Translations under genes and position numbers: made by a program
NCBI RefSeq assembly: GCF_016862915.1
Contig: NZ_BONW01000028.1
Location: 372,001 to 436,000 of the forward strand
Reading direction: 5' to 3'
Source: Plantactinospora endophytica
GTDB taxonomy: Bacteria > Actinomycetota > Actinomycetes > Mycobacteriales > Micromonosporaceae
DNA: 64,000 nucleotides
In this document: positions 8,787 through 18,321 of the stretch, piece by piece
Layout of the letters: each line of letters opens with the position of its first letter
Numbering within the stretch: the first letter of the stretch is position 1
Notes under the pieces: model-generated
Seen by the model: the letters and a program-made list of their open reading frames with translations, nothing else
What the model was told of the DNA's origin: nothing
Database searches by the model: none

Positions 8787-9351
8787 CGTCGTCGCTCCCA
8801 GGTACCCCGTCGTTATCGACGACGACCCGTACCGTGCACGGCACATGCGCGGGTCGATTGGCCTCCACCAGGGCCCGCAGCCGGGCCAACGGAACCAGGT
8901 CGGGGTCGGGCACCCGTACCGTCACCGTCAGGGCGGGCGCCGCCGTGCCCGGAAGCGGCCCGCCCGGCGTCGACGACCAGACCGTACCGCCGTTCTCGGT
9001 CACCTCCGGGCGTACCCCGAACACCGTCCGTATCTGCTCGGCCAGACCCTGAGCCGTGCCGCGTACCCGGTGCAGCGCCACCGCGCTGGCGACCGCCTCC
9101 CGACGCTGCCGCAGCGTCCACCCCGGCGCCGTCTCGGCCGCCACCCAGCCGGCAAGCCAGTCGACGAAGTCGGCCGGGGCCAGCCGGGGGTCCAGATAGG
9201 CGGCGAGGTTGTCCAGCGTCGAGTGCACCGGCGCCAGCACCTCGTCGAAGGCGGCGAGCAGCCGTCCGGCCAGCTCGTCGGCGCCGTAGATCGTCGGCAG
9301 CCGGCTGCCGAACGGATGTGGTGTGCCGAGGCCCGGCACCGCGCCACGCAT
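8773..9351 (-). CDS. eCIS phage tail protein I (P2 gpI-like baseplate protein)
   Basis: 192 aa. The sequence AFDEVLAPVHSTLDNLAAYL, VDWLAGWVAAETAPGW and LRQRREAVASAVALHRVRGT is diagnostic of the phage tail protein I family (P2 gpI / Afp12-like), which closes the baseplate wedge around the spike. It is encoded 31 bases after the baseplate J gene, and its end overlaps the anchor gene, so translation is probably coupled. The normal partner order J-I is kept. Confidence 0.88.
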   Translation of the reverse strand: MRGAVPGLGTPHPFGSRLPTIYGADELAGRLLAAFDEVLAPVHSTLDNLAAYLDPRLAPADFVDWLAGWVAAETAPGWTLRQRREAVASAVALHRVRGTAQGLAEQIRTVFGVRPEVTENGGTVWSSTPGGPLPGTAAPALTVTVRVPDPDLVPLARLRALVEANRPAHVPCTVRVVVDNDGVPGSDDDGAV

Positions 9352-9382
9352 CGGACGCTCCTCTCTCCGGCCGGGGCCGGTC

Positions 9383-11332
9383 TCAGCGTTCCTCCACCCG
9401 GACCTGGTGCTCGTAGGAGAAGACCAACGCGTGCGGGTCGATCACCACCCGGGGCGTCGCCGCTCCGCGCCGGCCGGTGACCGGGTCGGCGGGGAAGAGC
9501 AGCACCTCCTCCACCAACGCGACGCCGGGCAACTGCTGGAGCACTCCGAAGAGTTCGCCGGACTGCACCGGCCGACCGAACGGCCAGCCCGACCCGTCCG
9601 GCCCGCCCCGCAGCGGGTGGAGATAGCCGTAGAGCGCGTCGAGCGCGGCGGTCCGGAGCCGCTCGACGGCCGCCCCGGGCCGGGCGGTCACCCGGGCCGC
9701 CACGGTGACGCCCTGGTAGAACGGGGGCTCCACGGCCAGGCGTACCCCGATGGGCCGGCGGGCGTCCAGATGCTCGGCGACGGTCGCCAGCATGTCGTCG
9801 GGCGGGATCAGTTGCTCGAAGCGCAGTCGGTCACCCGCGTCCGCGACCGCCTCGGGTACGACGAGGACGCGTACCCCGCCGGCGTCGGCGCCGTCCCCGG
9901 CGGGCAGGCAGCGGATCCGGGCCGCGGCCGGTACCGCCTGTCCGGCGATCAGCTCGTAGTCGCGCGCGGTCACCGCCCGGTCCTGGGCCCGCAACTGCAC
10001 CGGACCCCGCTGGCGGGCACTCTGTACCGACTCGCCGTCCACCCCGCCGGCGGCGGCCTCCCGGTTCTCCACCCGGCTCACGTACGGCACCGAGCTGCGC
10101 AGCATCGAGATCGCGCCCCGGGCCACGTTCCCGCGTCGCCCGCCGCCGGTGCGGTACCGGCGAACCCGCAACCGGGCACCGTTGGGCGGGACCGCGCCGT
10201 ACCGGCGGAGCGTTCCGTCGGGTTCGCGGACGGCGGGGCCGAACGCCACCTCGCCGGTGGTCCGGTCCACCGTCACGCACCGCTCGTCCGGACCCGTGCC
10301 GCCGAACGCGTCCACCTCGACCCACTCCTGCCAGCCGGTACCGTCGGAGACCTCGACCACGAACGGCTCGTCGTCGGGGATCACCGGCGGCCGGAGCACC
10401 CGGAAGCGTTGCCCCGGCACCCCCTCGGATTCGCCGAGGAACTCGCCGACCACCGTTTCGGCGTGCAGCGCCGCGACCGTGCCGCCGATGGTGAAGGCCG
10501 ACGCGGCCCGGATCGTCGGCGACGCCGAGTAGAACGGCTGGCCGGGCTCGGCGGCCACCAGCCGGCACCGCAGCCAGCCGGCCCGCTGTCCGCCGACGGT
10601 GGAGGTGGTGTGGCCGGCCGGCACGTGCAGCACCACGTCGCCGGGCCGGTTGAGTCCACCGGTGGAGTCGCTGTCGACCTCGCACTCCACCCAGTCGGCG
10701 CCGTCCCACGCCTCCCAGCGCAGTGGCGGCTGCCGGGGGTCGACCCCGATGCCCTGGACCCGGCTCTCCAGGCGCAGCACCACCGCGCAGGACGGGACCG
10801 CCGAGTCCAGGCCGAGCAGCAGGGCGTCGCCGACCGTGGGCGTGGCGGCGAAACAGGACACGTCCCGGCCGTCCCACACCTGGTCGGTACGGTCGACCGC
10901 CGGACCGTCGGCGGGATGGACGCGCAGTCCGACCAGCTCGCACGGCACGATCGCCAGGTCGGTGCCGGTGGCGAAGACGATGGCCTCCTCCGTCTCGGTA
11001 CGCACCGTGCCGGCCTCGGTGCCGGCCCGCAGCAGCACCGCCTCGGCCTGCGGAGCGGCGAGCCAGAACGTGAGATCGGCCCGGGCGGCGGTCGGCGGGA
11101 ATAGCCGGACGCCGATCAGGTCGAGGAAGGCGAGGTAGTTCTTCTCCGGCACCCGGTTCAACCGGTACAGCAGTTCGTCCGTCATCTGCGCGAACGCCTC
11201 GATCAGCGTGACACCCGGGTCGGAGACGTTGTGGTCCGTCCACTCCGGACAGCGTTGCTGGACGAAGCGCTTGGCGTCGTCGACGAGATGCTGGAAGCGG
11301 CGGTCGTCGAGGTTCGGCGCGGGCAGGGCCAT
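9383..11332 (-). CDS. eCIS baseplate J-like assembly protein
   Basis: 649 aa. The start (PNLDDRRFQHLVDDAKRFV, PEWTDHNVSDPGVTLIEAFA) and the late part (RQRGPVQLRAQDRAVTARDY) are classic for the 'putative baseplate assembly protein' family related to phage gpJ/T4 gp6 (Afp11-type). These proteins form the iris-like wedge ring that triggers sheath contraction. The start codon shares one base with the stop of the gp25 gene (TGATG), showing tight coupling. Length is normal for the family. Confidence 0.92.
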   Translation of the reverse strand: MALPAPNLDDRRFQHLVDDAKRFVQQRCPEWTDHNVSDPGVTLIEAFAQMTDELLYRLNRVPEKNYLAFLDLIGVRLFPPTAARADLTFWLAAPQAEAVLLRAGTEAGTVRTETEEAIVFATGTDLAIVPCELVGLRVHPADGPAVDRTDQVWDGRDVSCFAATPTVGDALLLGLDSAVPSCAVVLRLESRVQGIGVDPRQPPLRWEAWDGADWVECEVDSDSTGGLNRPGDVVLHVPAGHTTSTVGGQRAGWLRCRLVAAEPGQPFYSASPTIRAASAFTIGGTVAALHAETVVGEFLGESEGVPGQRFRVLRPPVIPDDEPFVVEVSDGTGWQEWVEVDAFGGTGPDERCVTVDRTTGEVAFGPAVREPDGTLRRYGAVPPNGARLRVRRYRTGGGRRGNVARGAISMLRSSVPYVSRVENREAAAGGVDGESVQSARQRGPVQLRAQDRAVTARDYELIAGQAVPAAARIRCLPAGDGADAGGVRVLVVPEAVADAGDRLRFEQLIPPDDMLATVAEHLDARRPIGVRLAVEPPFYQGVTVAARVTARPGAAVERLRTAALDALYGYLHPLRGGPDGSGWPFGRPVQSGELFGVLQQLPGVALVEEVLLFPADPVTGRRGAATPRVVIDPHALVFSYEHQVRVEER

Positions 11333-11754
11333 CAGTTCGTCGCCTCCGTCTCGGGTCCGTCGTGCGACGGGATCACGTAGAACGGGAAGACCAGGTTGCG
11401 TGGATCGTTGGTGCCCCGGACCAGGTACCGGATGTCGATGTAGAGGGTGCCGACGTGCACCTCGTCGAAGCCCACGAGTACGTCGGTGACCTCGATCCGC
11501 GGCTCCCAGCGGTCCAGCGCGGCCCGCACCTCGAAGGCGATCTGCCCGGCGGTGTTCTCGTCCGCCGGTGCGAAGACGTAGTCGTGCACCCCGCAGCCGA
11601 ACTCGGGACGCATCGGCCGCTCACCGGGGGCGGTACCGAGGATCAGCCGGATCGCCTCGACGATCTCCCGCTCCCGGTTCACCAGGGCGATACCGCCGCC
11701 GGCGTCCAGCCGGAGCGGGAACGCCCAACCGGCGCCGATGAACTGCTCCGCCAC
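11332..11754 (-). CDS. eCIS GPW/gp25 baseplate protein
   Basis: 140 aa, GTG start. Conserved gp25 features are visible: GWAFPLRLDAGGGIALV near the N-terminus, IVEAIRLILGTAPGERPMRP, and FGCGVHDYVFAPADENT. gp25 nucleates sheath assembly at the baseplate by mimicking the sheath handshake fold. It is followed at one-base overlap by baseplate J and preceded 5 bases away by the PAAR gene. Confidence 0.93.
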   Translation of the reverse strand: MAEQFIGAGWAFPLRLDAGGGIALVNREREIVEAIRLILGTAPGERPMRPEFGCGVHDYVFAPADENTAGQIAFEVRAALDRWEPRIEVTDVLVGFDEVHVGTLYIDIRYLVRGTNDPRNLVFPFYVIPSHDGPETEATN

Positions 11755-11759
11755 CTCGC

Positions 11760-12104
11760 TCAGCCCCCGATGATCACGTTGACGGCGCCGGTCAGGATCG
11801 TCGCCGAGCAGGTGGTCCGGTCGCCCATCCGGGCGGCCGGGAAGCCGCCGATCAGCACCTGTCCCCGTACCGGCGGCGGGCCGGGCATTACGACGTTGCC
11901 CGGGCCGAGCGCCAGGTGCGGCGGCGGGATCGGGCAGGTGCAGAGCGTGCCGACCACCGCGGCCGGCAGGCCACCGATCAGCACGCTGGACACGCCGAGC
12001 GTGGGTCCGCCGGTCGGTACCGGGGCGCCGGCGCCGGGCGGTCCGACGGTACCGGTGGGTGCGCCGTGGCCGACCCTGTCCCCGATCCGGGCTGCTGGTG
12101 GCAT
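11760..12104 (-). CDS. eCIS PAAR-type spike-tip protein
   Basis: 114 aa. ATG 12104 has AAGGAGAG just upstream; the longer frame to 12218 is not needed. Pseudo-repeats VLIGGLPAAVVGTLCTC, VLIGGFPAARMGDRTTC and VNVIIGG are the beta-strand repeats of a PAAR cone, with Cys and His residues available to bind a metal at the apex. It would sharpen the VgrG spike encoded immediately upstream in the operon. Confidence 0.92.
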   Translation of the reverse strand: MPPAARIGDRVGHGAPTGTVGPPGAGAPVPTGGPTLGVSSVLIGGLPAAVVGTLCTCPIPPPHLALGPGNVVMPGPPPVRGQVLIGGFPAARMGDRTTCSATILTGAVNVIIGG

Positions 12105-12189
12105 CGCCACTCTCCTTCCTCGTGTCGCCTGGCTGCGGCGTCCATCCGGCGTGCGGTGCCGTCCGGGGTACGTCCGGCGGCCCTCGTGC

Positions 12190-14007
12190 TCAGTTGATCC
12201 GTACGACCCGGCCGGCAACGGAGACGCTGGCCCCGGTCAGCTTCAGCTCGCCGGCTCCGGCGTCCACCGACACGCCTCGGCCCTTGACCGAGACCGGCCC
12301 GCCCGACTCGACCGACACCCCCTGCGTTCCCTGGACGGTGACCTCGGTCTTGGCCTCGATCACCACGCTGCCGTCGCTGCGGACCACCACCGAGGTACCG
12401 GCCCGGTCCAGATGCAGCAGCAGGTTGTCGGTGCCGCTGCGGGTGCGTAACCGCACCCCCTGCGGGGCGGCGACGGTGGGCCCGTCGAGCAGTTCCACCC
12501 AGTTGCCGGTGCTCCGGCGGCCGGCCGCCCTGCCCTGTCGGGAGGCGAACGAGAGCCGGTTCACCGCTCCGCTCGTCGGGTCGACCAGCGGCATGTCGTG
12601 CGGCGACGGCTGGTCGAGGCCGTTGTACAACCCGCCGACCACGTACGGCCGGTCGAGCAGCCCCTGCTCGAATCCGACCAGTACCTCGTCGCCGACCTCG
12701 GGGCAGTAGACCCCGCCGCCGCCGAAGCCGCCGAGCTGCACCGTCCGGACCCAGTCGGTCTCGTACTTGTCGTCCAGCCACGGGAACCGGAGCCTGACCC
12801 AGCCCCGGTCCCGGCGTTCCGGATGGTTACGGTCCAGCGCGGCGTTGACGTCGGTGACCACGCCGATGGCCAGTCCCGGCATCCGGGCCGACCGGGCCGG
12901 GGCCCGATCGCCGGCGGTCAGCCCGGCCAGCGACCGGTCCCGGCCGCTGCTGACCGTCAGCCAGGTCTGGTAGAACCGCGCCGGGCCGAACACGTGCCGG
13001 CTGGTGGTCACCGTGTACTTGCCGGCGAACGGCTCGCCCACCCCGGTCAGCGCGAACGGCACGCCGGCGCGCAGCCGAGGGTTGCCCCGGACGGCCACCT
13101 CGATTTCGGCGACGCCGGCCGCCACCTGGGCGGCCACGGCGCGGGACACCGTACCGACCTCGGCCAGGGTCTCGTACGGCACGTCGGCGACCAGCATCTC
13201 GGCGGTGCCGAACCGGGCCGCCACCTCCCCGGCGGTCACCGGAATGCCCACCTCGTCGCTGTCCTGCACCGGGGCACGCCCGATCACCGGCTCGCGGGTA
13301 CGGCGATCCCAGCCGCGTACCTCCACGTCGGTGAACTGGCCGACCGAGGTGACGGCGGCGCGCATGGTGAGCACGTTCCCGTCCACCTCCGCCACGAAGT
13401 CGCTGCGTTCGGCGGTCGTCTGCGGGCCCGGGGCGGAGGCGGCGCGGACCGGTCGACGGAACTCGAACCGGCCGTCCACCACCGCCACCTCGGCGTCGTT
13501 GTCGGCCGCCAGCATGGTGAGGAACTCCCAGTCGCTGACGTTCGGTTGCGACACCATCTCGTAGACCACGGTGGTGGGATCTATCCGGCCGATCGGCAGG
13601 CCGGCAGACCGGGCGAGGTCCCCGGCGACGTCGGAGGCCTTCTGGTTGAGATACCTGGCGACCCGTCGGCCGCGCATCAGCCGGTGCGACAGGTCCATGG
13701 CCCGGATGGTGGTGTAGGTGCCGGTACCGTCGAACTCCGTCTCGACGGTGACCACCTCTCCGGTGAACAGCGCCGTCTCGCCTTTGCCGTCCCCGGCCCG
13801 CACCGCCACGGTCACCTTCCGGCCTATCTCGATCCTGGCCTTCTCCAGCAGCAGCGATCCGGGGTCGCGGTAGCGCAGGGTCGCCACCGCCGGCATGCCG
13901 GCACCGTCGTCGACGGAGCCGTACACCAACTCGTCCGGCCACGGATCGGGGAGCTCGTTCATCGGCAGGCCGACCTTGAGCAGGTTGGTGAGGTTCCCCT
14001 CGGACAC
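12190..14007 (-). CDS. eCIS VgrG-like spike protein
   Basis: 605 aa, GTG start with AAGGTAGG upstream. Residues ~1-360 match the phage late-control D/gp27-like hub (QPNVSDWEFLTMLAADNDAE). Residues ~375-480 form a gp5/VgrG OB fold (GWVRLRFPWLDD, WVRTVQLGGFGGGGVYCPE, GDEVLVGFEQGLLDRPYVVG). A short beta-helix-like stalk of V/S/G repeats ends the protein. It forms the central trimeric spike of the injection system and pairs with the PAAR tip encoded next. There is no extra C-terminal enzymatic domain, so it is not an 'evolved' VgrG. Confidence 0.93.
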   Translation of the reverse strand: MSEGNLTNLLKVGLPMNELPDPWPDELVYGSVDDGAGMPAVATLRYRDPGSLLLEKARIEIGRKVTVAVRAGDGKGETALFTGEVVTVETEFDGTGTYTTIRAMDLSHRLMRGRRVARYLNQKASDVAGDLARSAGLPIGRIDPTTVVYEMVSQPNVSDWEFLTMLAADNDAEVAVVDGRFEFRRPVRAASAPGPQTTAERSDFVAEVDGNVLTMRAAVTSVGQFTDVEVRGWDRRTREPVIGRAPVQDSDEVGIPVTAGEVAARFGTAEMLVADVPYETLAEVGTVSRAVAAQVAAGVAEIEVAVRGNPRLRAGVPFALTGVGEPFAGKYTVTTSRHVFGPARFYQTWLTVSSGRDRSLAGLTAGDRAPARSARMPGLAIGVVTDVNAALDRNHPERRDRGWVRLRFPWLDDKYETDWVRTVQLGGFGGGGVYCPEVGDEVLVGFEQGLLDRPYVVGGLYNGLDQPSPHDMPLVDPTSGAVNRLSFASRQGRAAGRRSTGNWVELLDGPTVAAPQGVRLRTRSGTDNLLLHLDRAGTSVVVRSDGSVVIEAKTEVTVQGTQGVSVESGGPVSVKGRGVSVDAGAGELKLTGASVSVAGRVVRIN

Positions 14008-14012
14008 GCGAT

Positions 14013-14780
14013 CTACCTACCTTCGCCAGCGGGGGCGACCGTCCCGGCCGGCGGGCCGGAGTCGCGGGACAGCACGGGCGGGAACTCGTCGGCGGCGGGC
14101 AGCAACAGCTCGGTGCCGGGGCGGAGCCGACTCGGGTCGTCGAGATCGTTCGCCTCGGCGATCACCCGCCACACCGTCGGGTCGCCGTACTCGCGGTGGG
14201 CCAGCAGGGGCAGCGAGTCGCCGTCCACGACCCGGTGCACCCGTCGGGCGGAGCGACCGCCGGAGGTGGGGTTCTGGCCGGGCTTGCTGCCGCTGATCTC
14301 GGTCAGGTTCAGCTCGCAGGTCGCCCGCAACGGCGTACCGGAGCTGTTGAACAGGGTGTACGTCGCGGTGACCTGGCTGGCGTACGAGTAGAACGAGACG
14401 GTCTGGAACTGGCCCCAGGTGAACTTCACCCACGGCGGCGACGGCGCCTTGGCCGCGATGCTGCCCGTGGTCGGCGTGCAGCAGGACAACAGGGTCTCGA
14501 CCCGTTGCTGCACGGTGCGGCCGTGCGTGTCGGTCACGTCGAGGAAGACCGTCAGGGCGAGCGTGCGCGGCTCGGAGCCGCTGAACTCCGGGACCCCGAC
14601 CTGCTCCGCGCCCCGGACCACGTGCGGGATCCAGGCCGCCGACTTGGTCAGGGTCAACTGGTTCGGGTTGAACATGAACGCGATCGGGCCGCCGAGCGGG
14701 CCGCCGGGACGGTTGCCGCCGCCCGGTGGTGGGTGGTAGCGCTGGAGGAACGCGGAGACCTTGCCGGTCGGTCTCGTCAT
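14013..14780 (-). CDS. eCIS tube-initiator/hub protein with LysM-like domain (Afp7-like)
   Basis: 255 aa, ATG 14780. The N-terminal half has the CIS tube-protein signature IAFMFNPNQLTLTKSAAWIP and LALTVFLDVTDTHGRTVQQ. The C-terminal ~55 residues are a LysM-like domain (VVDGDSLPLLAHREYGDPTV, ANDLDDPSRLRPGTELLLP). This is the conserved adaptor between spike hub and tube, as in Afp7/T4 gp53-like architecture. It stands 5 bases before VgrG and 41 bases after the second tube gene. Confidence 0.9.
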   Translation of the reverse strand: MTRPTGKVSAFLQRYHPPPGGGNRPGGPLGGPIAFMFNPNQLTLTKSAAWIPHVVRGAEQVGVPEFSGSEPRTLALTVFLDVTDTHGRTVQQRVETLLSCCTPTTGSIAAKAPSPPWVKFTWGQFQTVSFYSYASQVTATYTLFNSSGTPLRATCELNLTEISGSKPGQNPTSGGRSARRVHRVVDGDSLPLLAHREYGDPTVWRVIAEANDLDDPSRLRPGTELLLPAADEFPPVLSRDSGPPAGTVAPAGEGR

Positions 14781-14821
14781 GGCGCCACCGCCGCGCCGGT
14801 CCGGCACCCTGGTCGCGGCAC

Positions 14822-15250
14822 CTAGCCCACCTCCAGGAAACCGTTGTACGCGAGTTCGATGCTCTCGGTCGCCGCCTGGGAGAGATCGGGCCCGAAGGAC
14901 GGTCCGGTCCAGCGGACGAGTACGACGTCGGCCAGGCCCCACTGCACCAGCAGCGCCCGGTCGGGCCGCAGCGCCGCGATCTGGGCGGTGCCCCGGGTGA
15001 CTCCCTGCGGGAGGGTGGAGAGCATTCGGGCCACCTTGGCCGTGTCCGGAATCAGCGGCCGGGTGAGGGTGACGTTGGTGTAGCGCACCCGGGACGGCAG
15101 TTGCCAGACGAAGCCGTTGTTGCCGCCCTCCTGGTGCTGCTCCACCTCGACCTCACAGCCGAGCCCGTCGCACGAGTTCCAGTCGCCGAGGTCGATCCCG
15201 TCGATGCGGAGTCTGAAGTGGACGCTGGTGCCCGGATCGGTACCGGTCAT
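14822..15250 (-). CDS. eCIS inner tube protein, second copy (gp19-like)
   Basis: 142 aa of the T4 gp19-like tail tube family ([46 protein letters not shown]). It is shorter and divergent from the main tube protein at 18899-19342 and sits next to the hub protein. It therefore probably forms the first adaptor ring of the tube (Afp5-like) rather than the bulk of it. Its ATG (15250) overlaps the stop of the long upstream gene as ATGA. Confidence 0.88.
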   Translation of the reverse strand: MTGTDPGTSVHFRLRIDGIDLGDWNSCDGLGCEVEVEQHQEGGNNGFVWQLPSRVRYTNVTLTRPLIPDTAKVARMLSTLPQGVTRGTAQIAALRPDRALLVQWGLADVVLVRWTGPSFGPDLSQAATESIELAYNGFLEVG

Positions 15251-18156
15251 CGTGCACCGTCCAGCCATCGACCGGTACGCTCGCGACCCAGCCGGAGTTC
15301 GGCCCGCAGCAGCCGGGAGATCGGCTCGACGAGGCGGTGCGCGAGTTCGTCCAGAGCCCGGCGGTCGAGATGGTGGAACCGTTCGGCACTGTCCCGCTCG
15401 TCGCGCCCCGGCCCCGAGGAGGCGCGCGGACGACCGCCCGTCGAGTCGGGCCCCACCGTCCCACCGCCGCCCCCGCCGGTTGCCGTACGACCGGCGGTTG
15501 GGTGGTTGGCCGGCGCCGATCGCCTCTGGACGGTCGGTCCGGACCGGGGGTTCGGTGCCGTCGGTGCCGTGCTGCCGACGGTGGCAGTGCGGGAGGTTCG
15601 CTGCACCGGCAGCGCGGCGGGCGCCGTTGGGGAGGAGGCGGCACCCCGAGGACCCGTTCCGCCCCTGGCGCCGGCGGTGTCGGCCAGGGCCGGCCGGACC
15701 CCGGCAGCCGGAACCGGAACGGGCGGCGGAGACACCGACACGGCGACGGCGGAGGCCGGCCGCGCCGGTCCGGCGACGTGCCGGGGGAGTGGTCGCGCCG
15801 GCGTCGGACGAGGGGCCGGGGCGGTCCGGGTCCCGACATCGGAGGAATTTGCTGTCGGCCCCACCATGGCGGGCACCTTCCTGCTGGTCGGCGGAGTTCG
15901 GCCGGTCGTGGTGGCGGTGCTGGCCGAGGGGTCCGAGCCGCTGCCGGAGGGTCTGGTCCAGCGGATCGGCACGGCGGGTCCGGCCGGGCTGCGGGTGCTG
16001 GCGGGCATCGTGGTTCCGGAGTCCACCCGGGATGTCGCCGGGATCGTGGCGGTCTGGCGCAGGATCGGCAGCCCAGGCCGTCCGCCGAGCAGCGGGACGA
16101 GGTCCGACCGTCCGCCGGCAGGTTCGCCCCCGTCACCGTCCCGGGGCGGCTCCGCGCGCCCCGACCGCGTCATGCCCGGACCGGCGCCACCCGGTGGCGA
16201 AGCGGTGCTCGGCGGTCGCGGAGCGGTGCCCGCCCGCGCCGGGGCGGTGCTCAGCGGCGGCGGCGCGGTGCCCGGCCGCGCCGGGATGGTGCTCAGCGGC
16301 GGCGGCGCGGTGCCCGGCCGCGCCGGGATGGTGCTCGGCGCCGGCGGCGCAGTGGCCGGCCGCGCCGGGATGGTGCTCAGCGGCGGCGGCGCAATGGTCG
16401 GCGGCGCCGGGACGGTGCTCGGCGGCGCAGACTGCGGCCGGGGGGCCGGTAGCCGGGTGTGGGGTTGCCCGGCGGGCGTCTCGGGGCGCGGCTGGCCGAG
16501 CGGCATCCGGGGCTGCGGCTCGACGGACCGTTGCACCGACCGGGCCGCTCGGCCCGGAGCGTCGGACCCTGCCGTGGCCGCGTCGTCCCTCGGCGCCGGA
16601 CGCGTCCCTGGCAGCGAGGGCAGCGCCGACGGCTCGGACAGCTCGGACGCGGCGGCGGAGCGGGTGGGCAGCTCGGTCGGCGGTCGGGGCGGGTCGGTCG
16701 GGGCGGCCTCGGAGGCGGCCGGCGGTCGGGGGCGGATCACGAGCCGGGGCCGGGCCTCCGGGCCGAGCGGGGCACCGAGGCCGACGGGCGGTCCGGCCGG
16801 CGGGCCTGCCCGGTGGGCCGGCGGACCGCCCGGGCCCGCCGGGACGCCTCGGGACGGTTCGCCGCCAGGGCCGGGAAGTCCCGCTCCGGCGGCGGGGTCG
16901 GCGGCGGTCGGGCCGGGGCGCGGCGTCGCACCGCCGGGACCGGGTGGGCCGGGACGGGCCGGTGGGACCAGGCCGGTTGCGGGGATGGTGGGACCACCCG
17001 GGGCCGCAGCGACGCCGGGCCGGTCGACCGGCGCGATCCCGCTCCGTCCCGACGTGCCGGGCGCGTTGGCGGCCGACGGGCTGCGGCCGTGTTGCACAGC
17101 GGACCGCTGTAGCGGTACCCCGGCGCTGCCGCTCGTACCGGACGTTCCCGTACCGGGCTCCGGACGCGTCGACCGGGGCACGGAGCGATTCGAGGCCGGC
17201 CGGAGCGCCGTCGGTACCGTGGCCGGAGCGGCCGGGTCGGGGGCCGGCAACACGATGGGTTCGCCGAGACCGAGTCGGGGCGCCGAGCCGGTCCGGTGGG
17301 TCCGGGACACCGGCGTGGCCGGTGCGTCGGGCGCCGCGTCATGCCCGGTCGGCCGGAGCGGAGCCGCGACGACCGGCGGCGGGGTGGCCGTGGCGGACCC
17401 GAGTGGGGGCGGCGCGGCGGGCGGGAACCGATCCGTGGCGGAGGAGTCCGGCGCGACGGGCGACGTGCTGCGCCGCGACGTGACCCGGGACGGTGCCGAC
17501 GAGGTGTTGCCGGCACCGCCGGAGTTCGCGCGGGAGCCGCCCGGGCCCGCCCCGGTCCGGGCGGCGGCCGGCGGCCGGGAGAGATGACCGGTGGAGTCGG
17601 GCAGGGCGACGGACAGTGGCCGAGGTGCGGCGGCGACCCGGGCGACCGTCAACGGCGTACCGGTCCGACGAGCGGGGGAGGGGCGTACCGGCGTCGCCCC
17701 GGCAGGTGGCGTCGTGGCCGCACCGGTCGGGAGCGGACCTCCGGGTTCGGCTGTCGGACGGCTGTCGGAGCCGGGCGGTGCACCGAGGGGCGGGGAGGTC
17801 GGTGCTTCCGGGTCGGGCCGGTGGCGCATCGGCAGGCCGGGCCGGGCCATCGCAGCCGGTGCCGGTGGCAGCGGACGGAGCAGGTCGTACGCCAACCCGC
17901 TGGGCGCGTCCGGGCTGACCAGGTGCGCCAGTGGGCTCCGGAAGGCGGGGTTCTGCCAGGTGGCCAGCCGGCCCCGGAACCCGACCGGGTCGCTGAGTGA
18001 CACCTCGGCACCGGTGACCAGATCGGCCATCGGTGGCACACTCCGCCAGCCCGGATCGGCGGTGTCCCGGCCCGCTCCGGTGGCCGGCTCCGGGGACGGG
18101 TCCACGGTGGACGGATCCGGTCCACGCCACCGCCGGAGCAGGTCGCGTACGCCCAT
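15247..18156 (-). CDS. Very long Pro/Ala/Gly-rich disordered eCIS protein
   Basis: 969 aa, unrecognised. Only the ends look folded. Residues ~1-110 read [34 protein letters not shown], and the last ~55 have a charged amphipathic helix ([20 protein letters not shown]). The ~800 residues between are proline-, alanine-, glycine-, arginine- and threonine-rich and probably unstructured, and include five 14-residue repeats (see 16211-16420). It is embedded between the small assembly protein and the second tube gene with an ATGA overlap, so it is part of the machine or its assembly. No tape-measure gene is recognisable elsewhere; this protein, a scaffold or a membrane/cargo tether are possible roles. 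Confidence 0.72.
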   Translation of the reverse strand: MGVRDLLRRWRGPDPSTVDPSPEPATGAGRDTADPGWRSVPPMADLVTGAEVSLSDPVGFRGRLATWQNPAFRSPLAHLVSPDAPSGLAYDLLRPLPPAPAAMARPGLPMRHRPDPEAPTSPPLGAPPGSDSRPTAEPGGPLPTGAATTPPAGATPVRPSPARRTGTPLTVARVAAAPRPLSVALPDSTGHLSRPPAAARTGAGPGGSRANSGGAGNTSSAPSRVTSRRSTSPVAPDSSATDRFPPAAPPPLGSATATPPPVVAAPLRPTGHDAAPDAPATPVSRTHRTGSAPRLGLGEPIVLPAPDPAAPATVPTALRPASNRSVPRSTRPEPGTGTSGTSGSAGVPLQRSAVQHGRSPSAANAPGTSGRSGIAPVDRPGVAAAPGGPTIPATGLVPPARPGPPGPGGATPRPGPTAADPAAGAGLPGPGGEPSRGVPAGPGGPPAHRAGPPAGPPVGLGAPLGPEARPRLVIRPRPPAASEAAPTDPPRPPTELPTRSAAASELSEPSALPSLPGTRPAPRDDAATAGSDAPGRAARSVQRSVEPQPRMPLGQPRPETPAGQPHTRLPAPRPQSAPPSTVPAPPTIAPPPLSTIPARPATAPPAPSTIPARPGTAPPPLSTIPARPGTAPPPLSTAPARAGTAPRPPSTASPPGGAGPGMTRSGRAEPPRDGDGGEPAGGRSDLVPLLGGRPGLPILRQTATIPATSRVDSGTTMPASTRSPAGPAVPIRWTRPSGSGSDPSASTATTTGRTPPTSRKVPAMVGPTANSSDVGTRTAPAPRPTPARPLPRHVAGPARPASAVAVSVSPPPVPVPAAGVRPALADTAGARGGTGPRGAASSPTAPAALPVQRTSRTATVGSTAPTAPNPRSGPTVQRRSAPANHPTAGRTATGGGGGGTVGPDSTGGRPRASSGPGRDERDSAERFHHLDRRALDELAHRLVEPISRLLRAELRLGRERTGRWLDGAR
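16211..16420 (-). repeat. Five 42-bp tandem repeats inside the disordered eCIS gene
   Basis: Five consecutive 42-base units (16211-16252, 16253-16294, 16295-16336, 16337-16378, 16379-16420), in frame, each encoding a variant of the 14-residue unit [14 protein letters not shown]. Units 2 and 3 are identical by eye. Being a multiple of three, copy-number change would alter length without breaking the gene. Confidence 0.9.
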
Positions 18157-18162
18157 CGCCGG

Positions 18163-18321
18163 TCACCGCCCTTCGTTGACGCGGTTGTTGATGGCGGCGA
18201 TCTCTGTGACGTAGCGCCGTCGTTCGTCGTGACGCAGGTCGAGGATCTCGTCCCGGGACCAGTGGAAGTGGTAGGCGACGTACGCGACCTCCTCGTAGAG
18301 CCGGTCGGCCGCGTACGTCAC
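18163..18321 (-). CDS. Small eCIS protein (DUF6760-like)
   Basis: 52 aa starting at GTG 18321, whose first bases overlap the upstream stop as GTGA. The sequence (ADRLYEEVAYVAYHFHWSRD, ILDLRHDERRRYVTEIAAIN) is one all-helical unit. A protein of this size and pattern regularly follows the tube genes of eCIS loci, and the name DUF6760 is from memory. The role is unknown; it resembles the short second member of phage tail-assembly chaperone pairs in position and size. Confidence 0.75.
   Translation of the reverse strand: MTYAADRLYEEVAYVAYHFHWSRDEILDLRHDERRRYVTEIAAINNRVNEGR

Noticed and set aside
16211-16420. Regularly spaced repeats considered as a CRISPR array
   Set aside because: Units are contiguous 42-bp coding repeats without spacers and in frame; no cas genes nearby.
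14726-17587. A 953-codon plus-strand open frame opposite the disordered eCIS gene
   Set aside because: The minus frame has the operon overlaps (ATGA) and folded ends; the plus frame is GC-bias driven Gly/Ser/Arg repeats.
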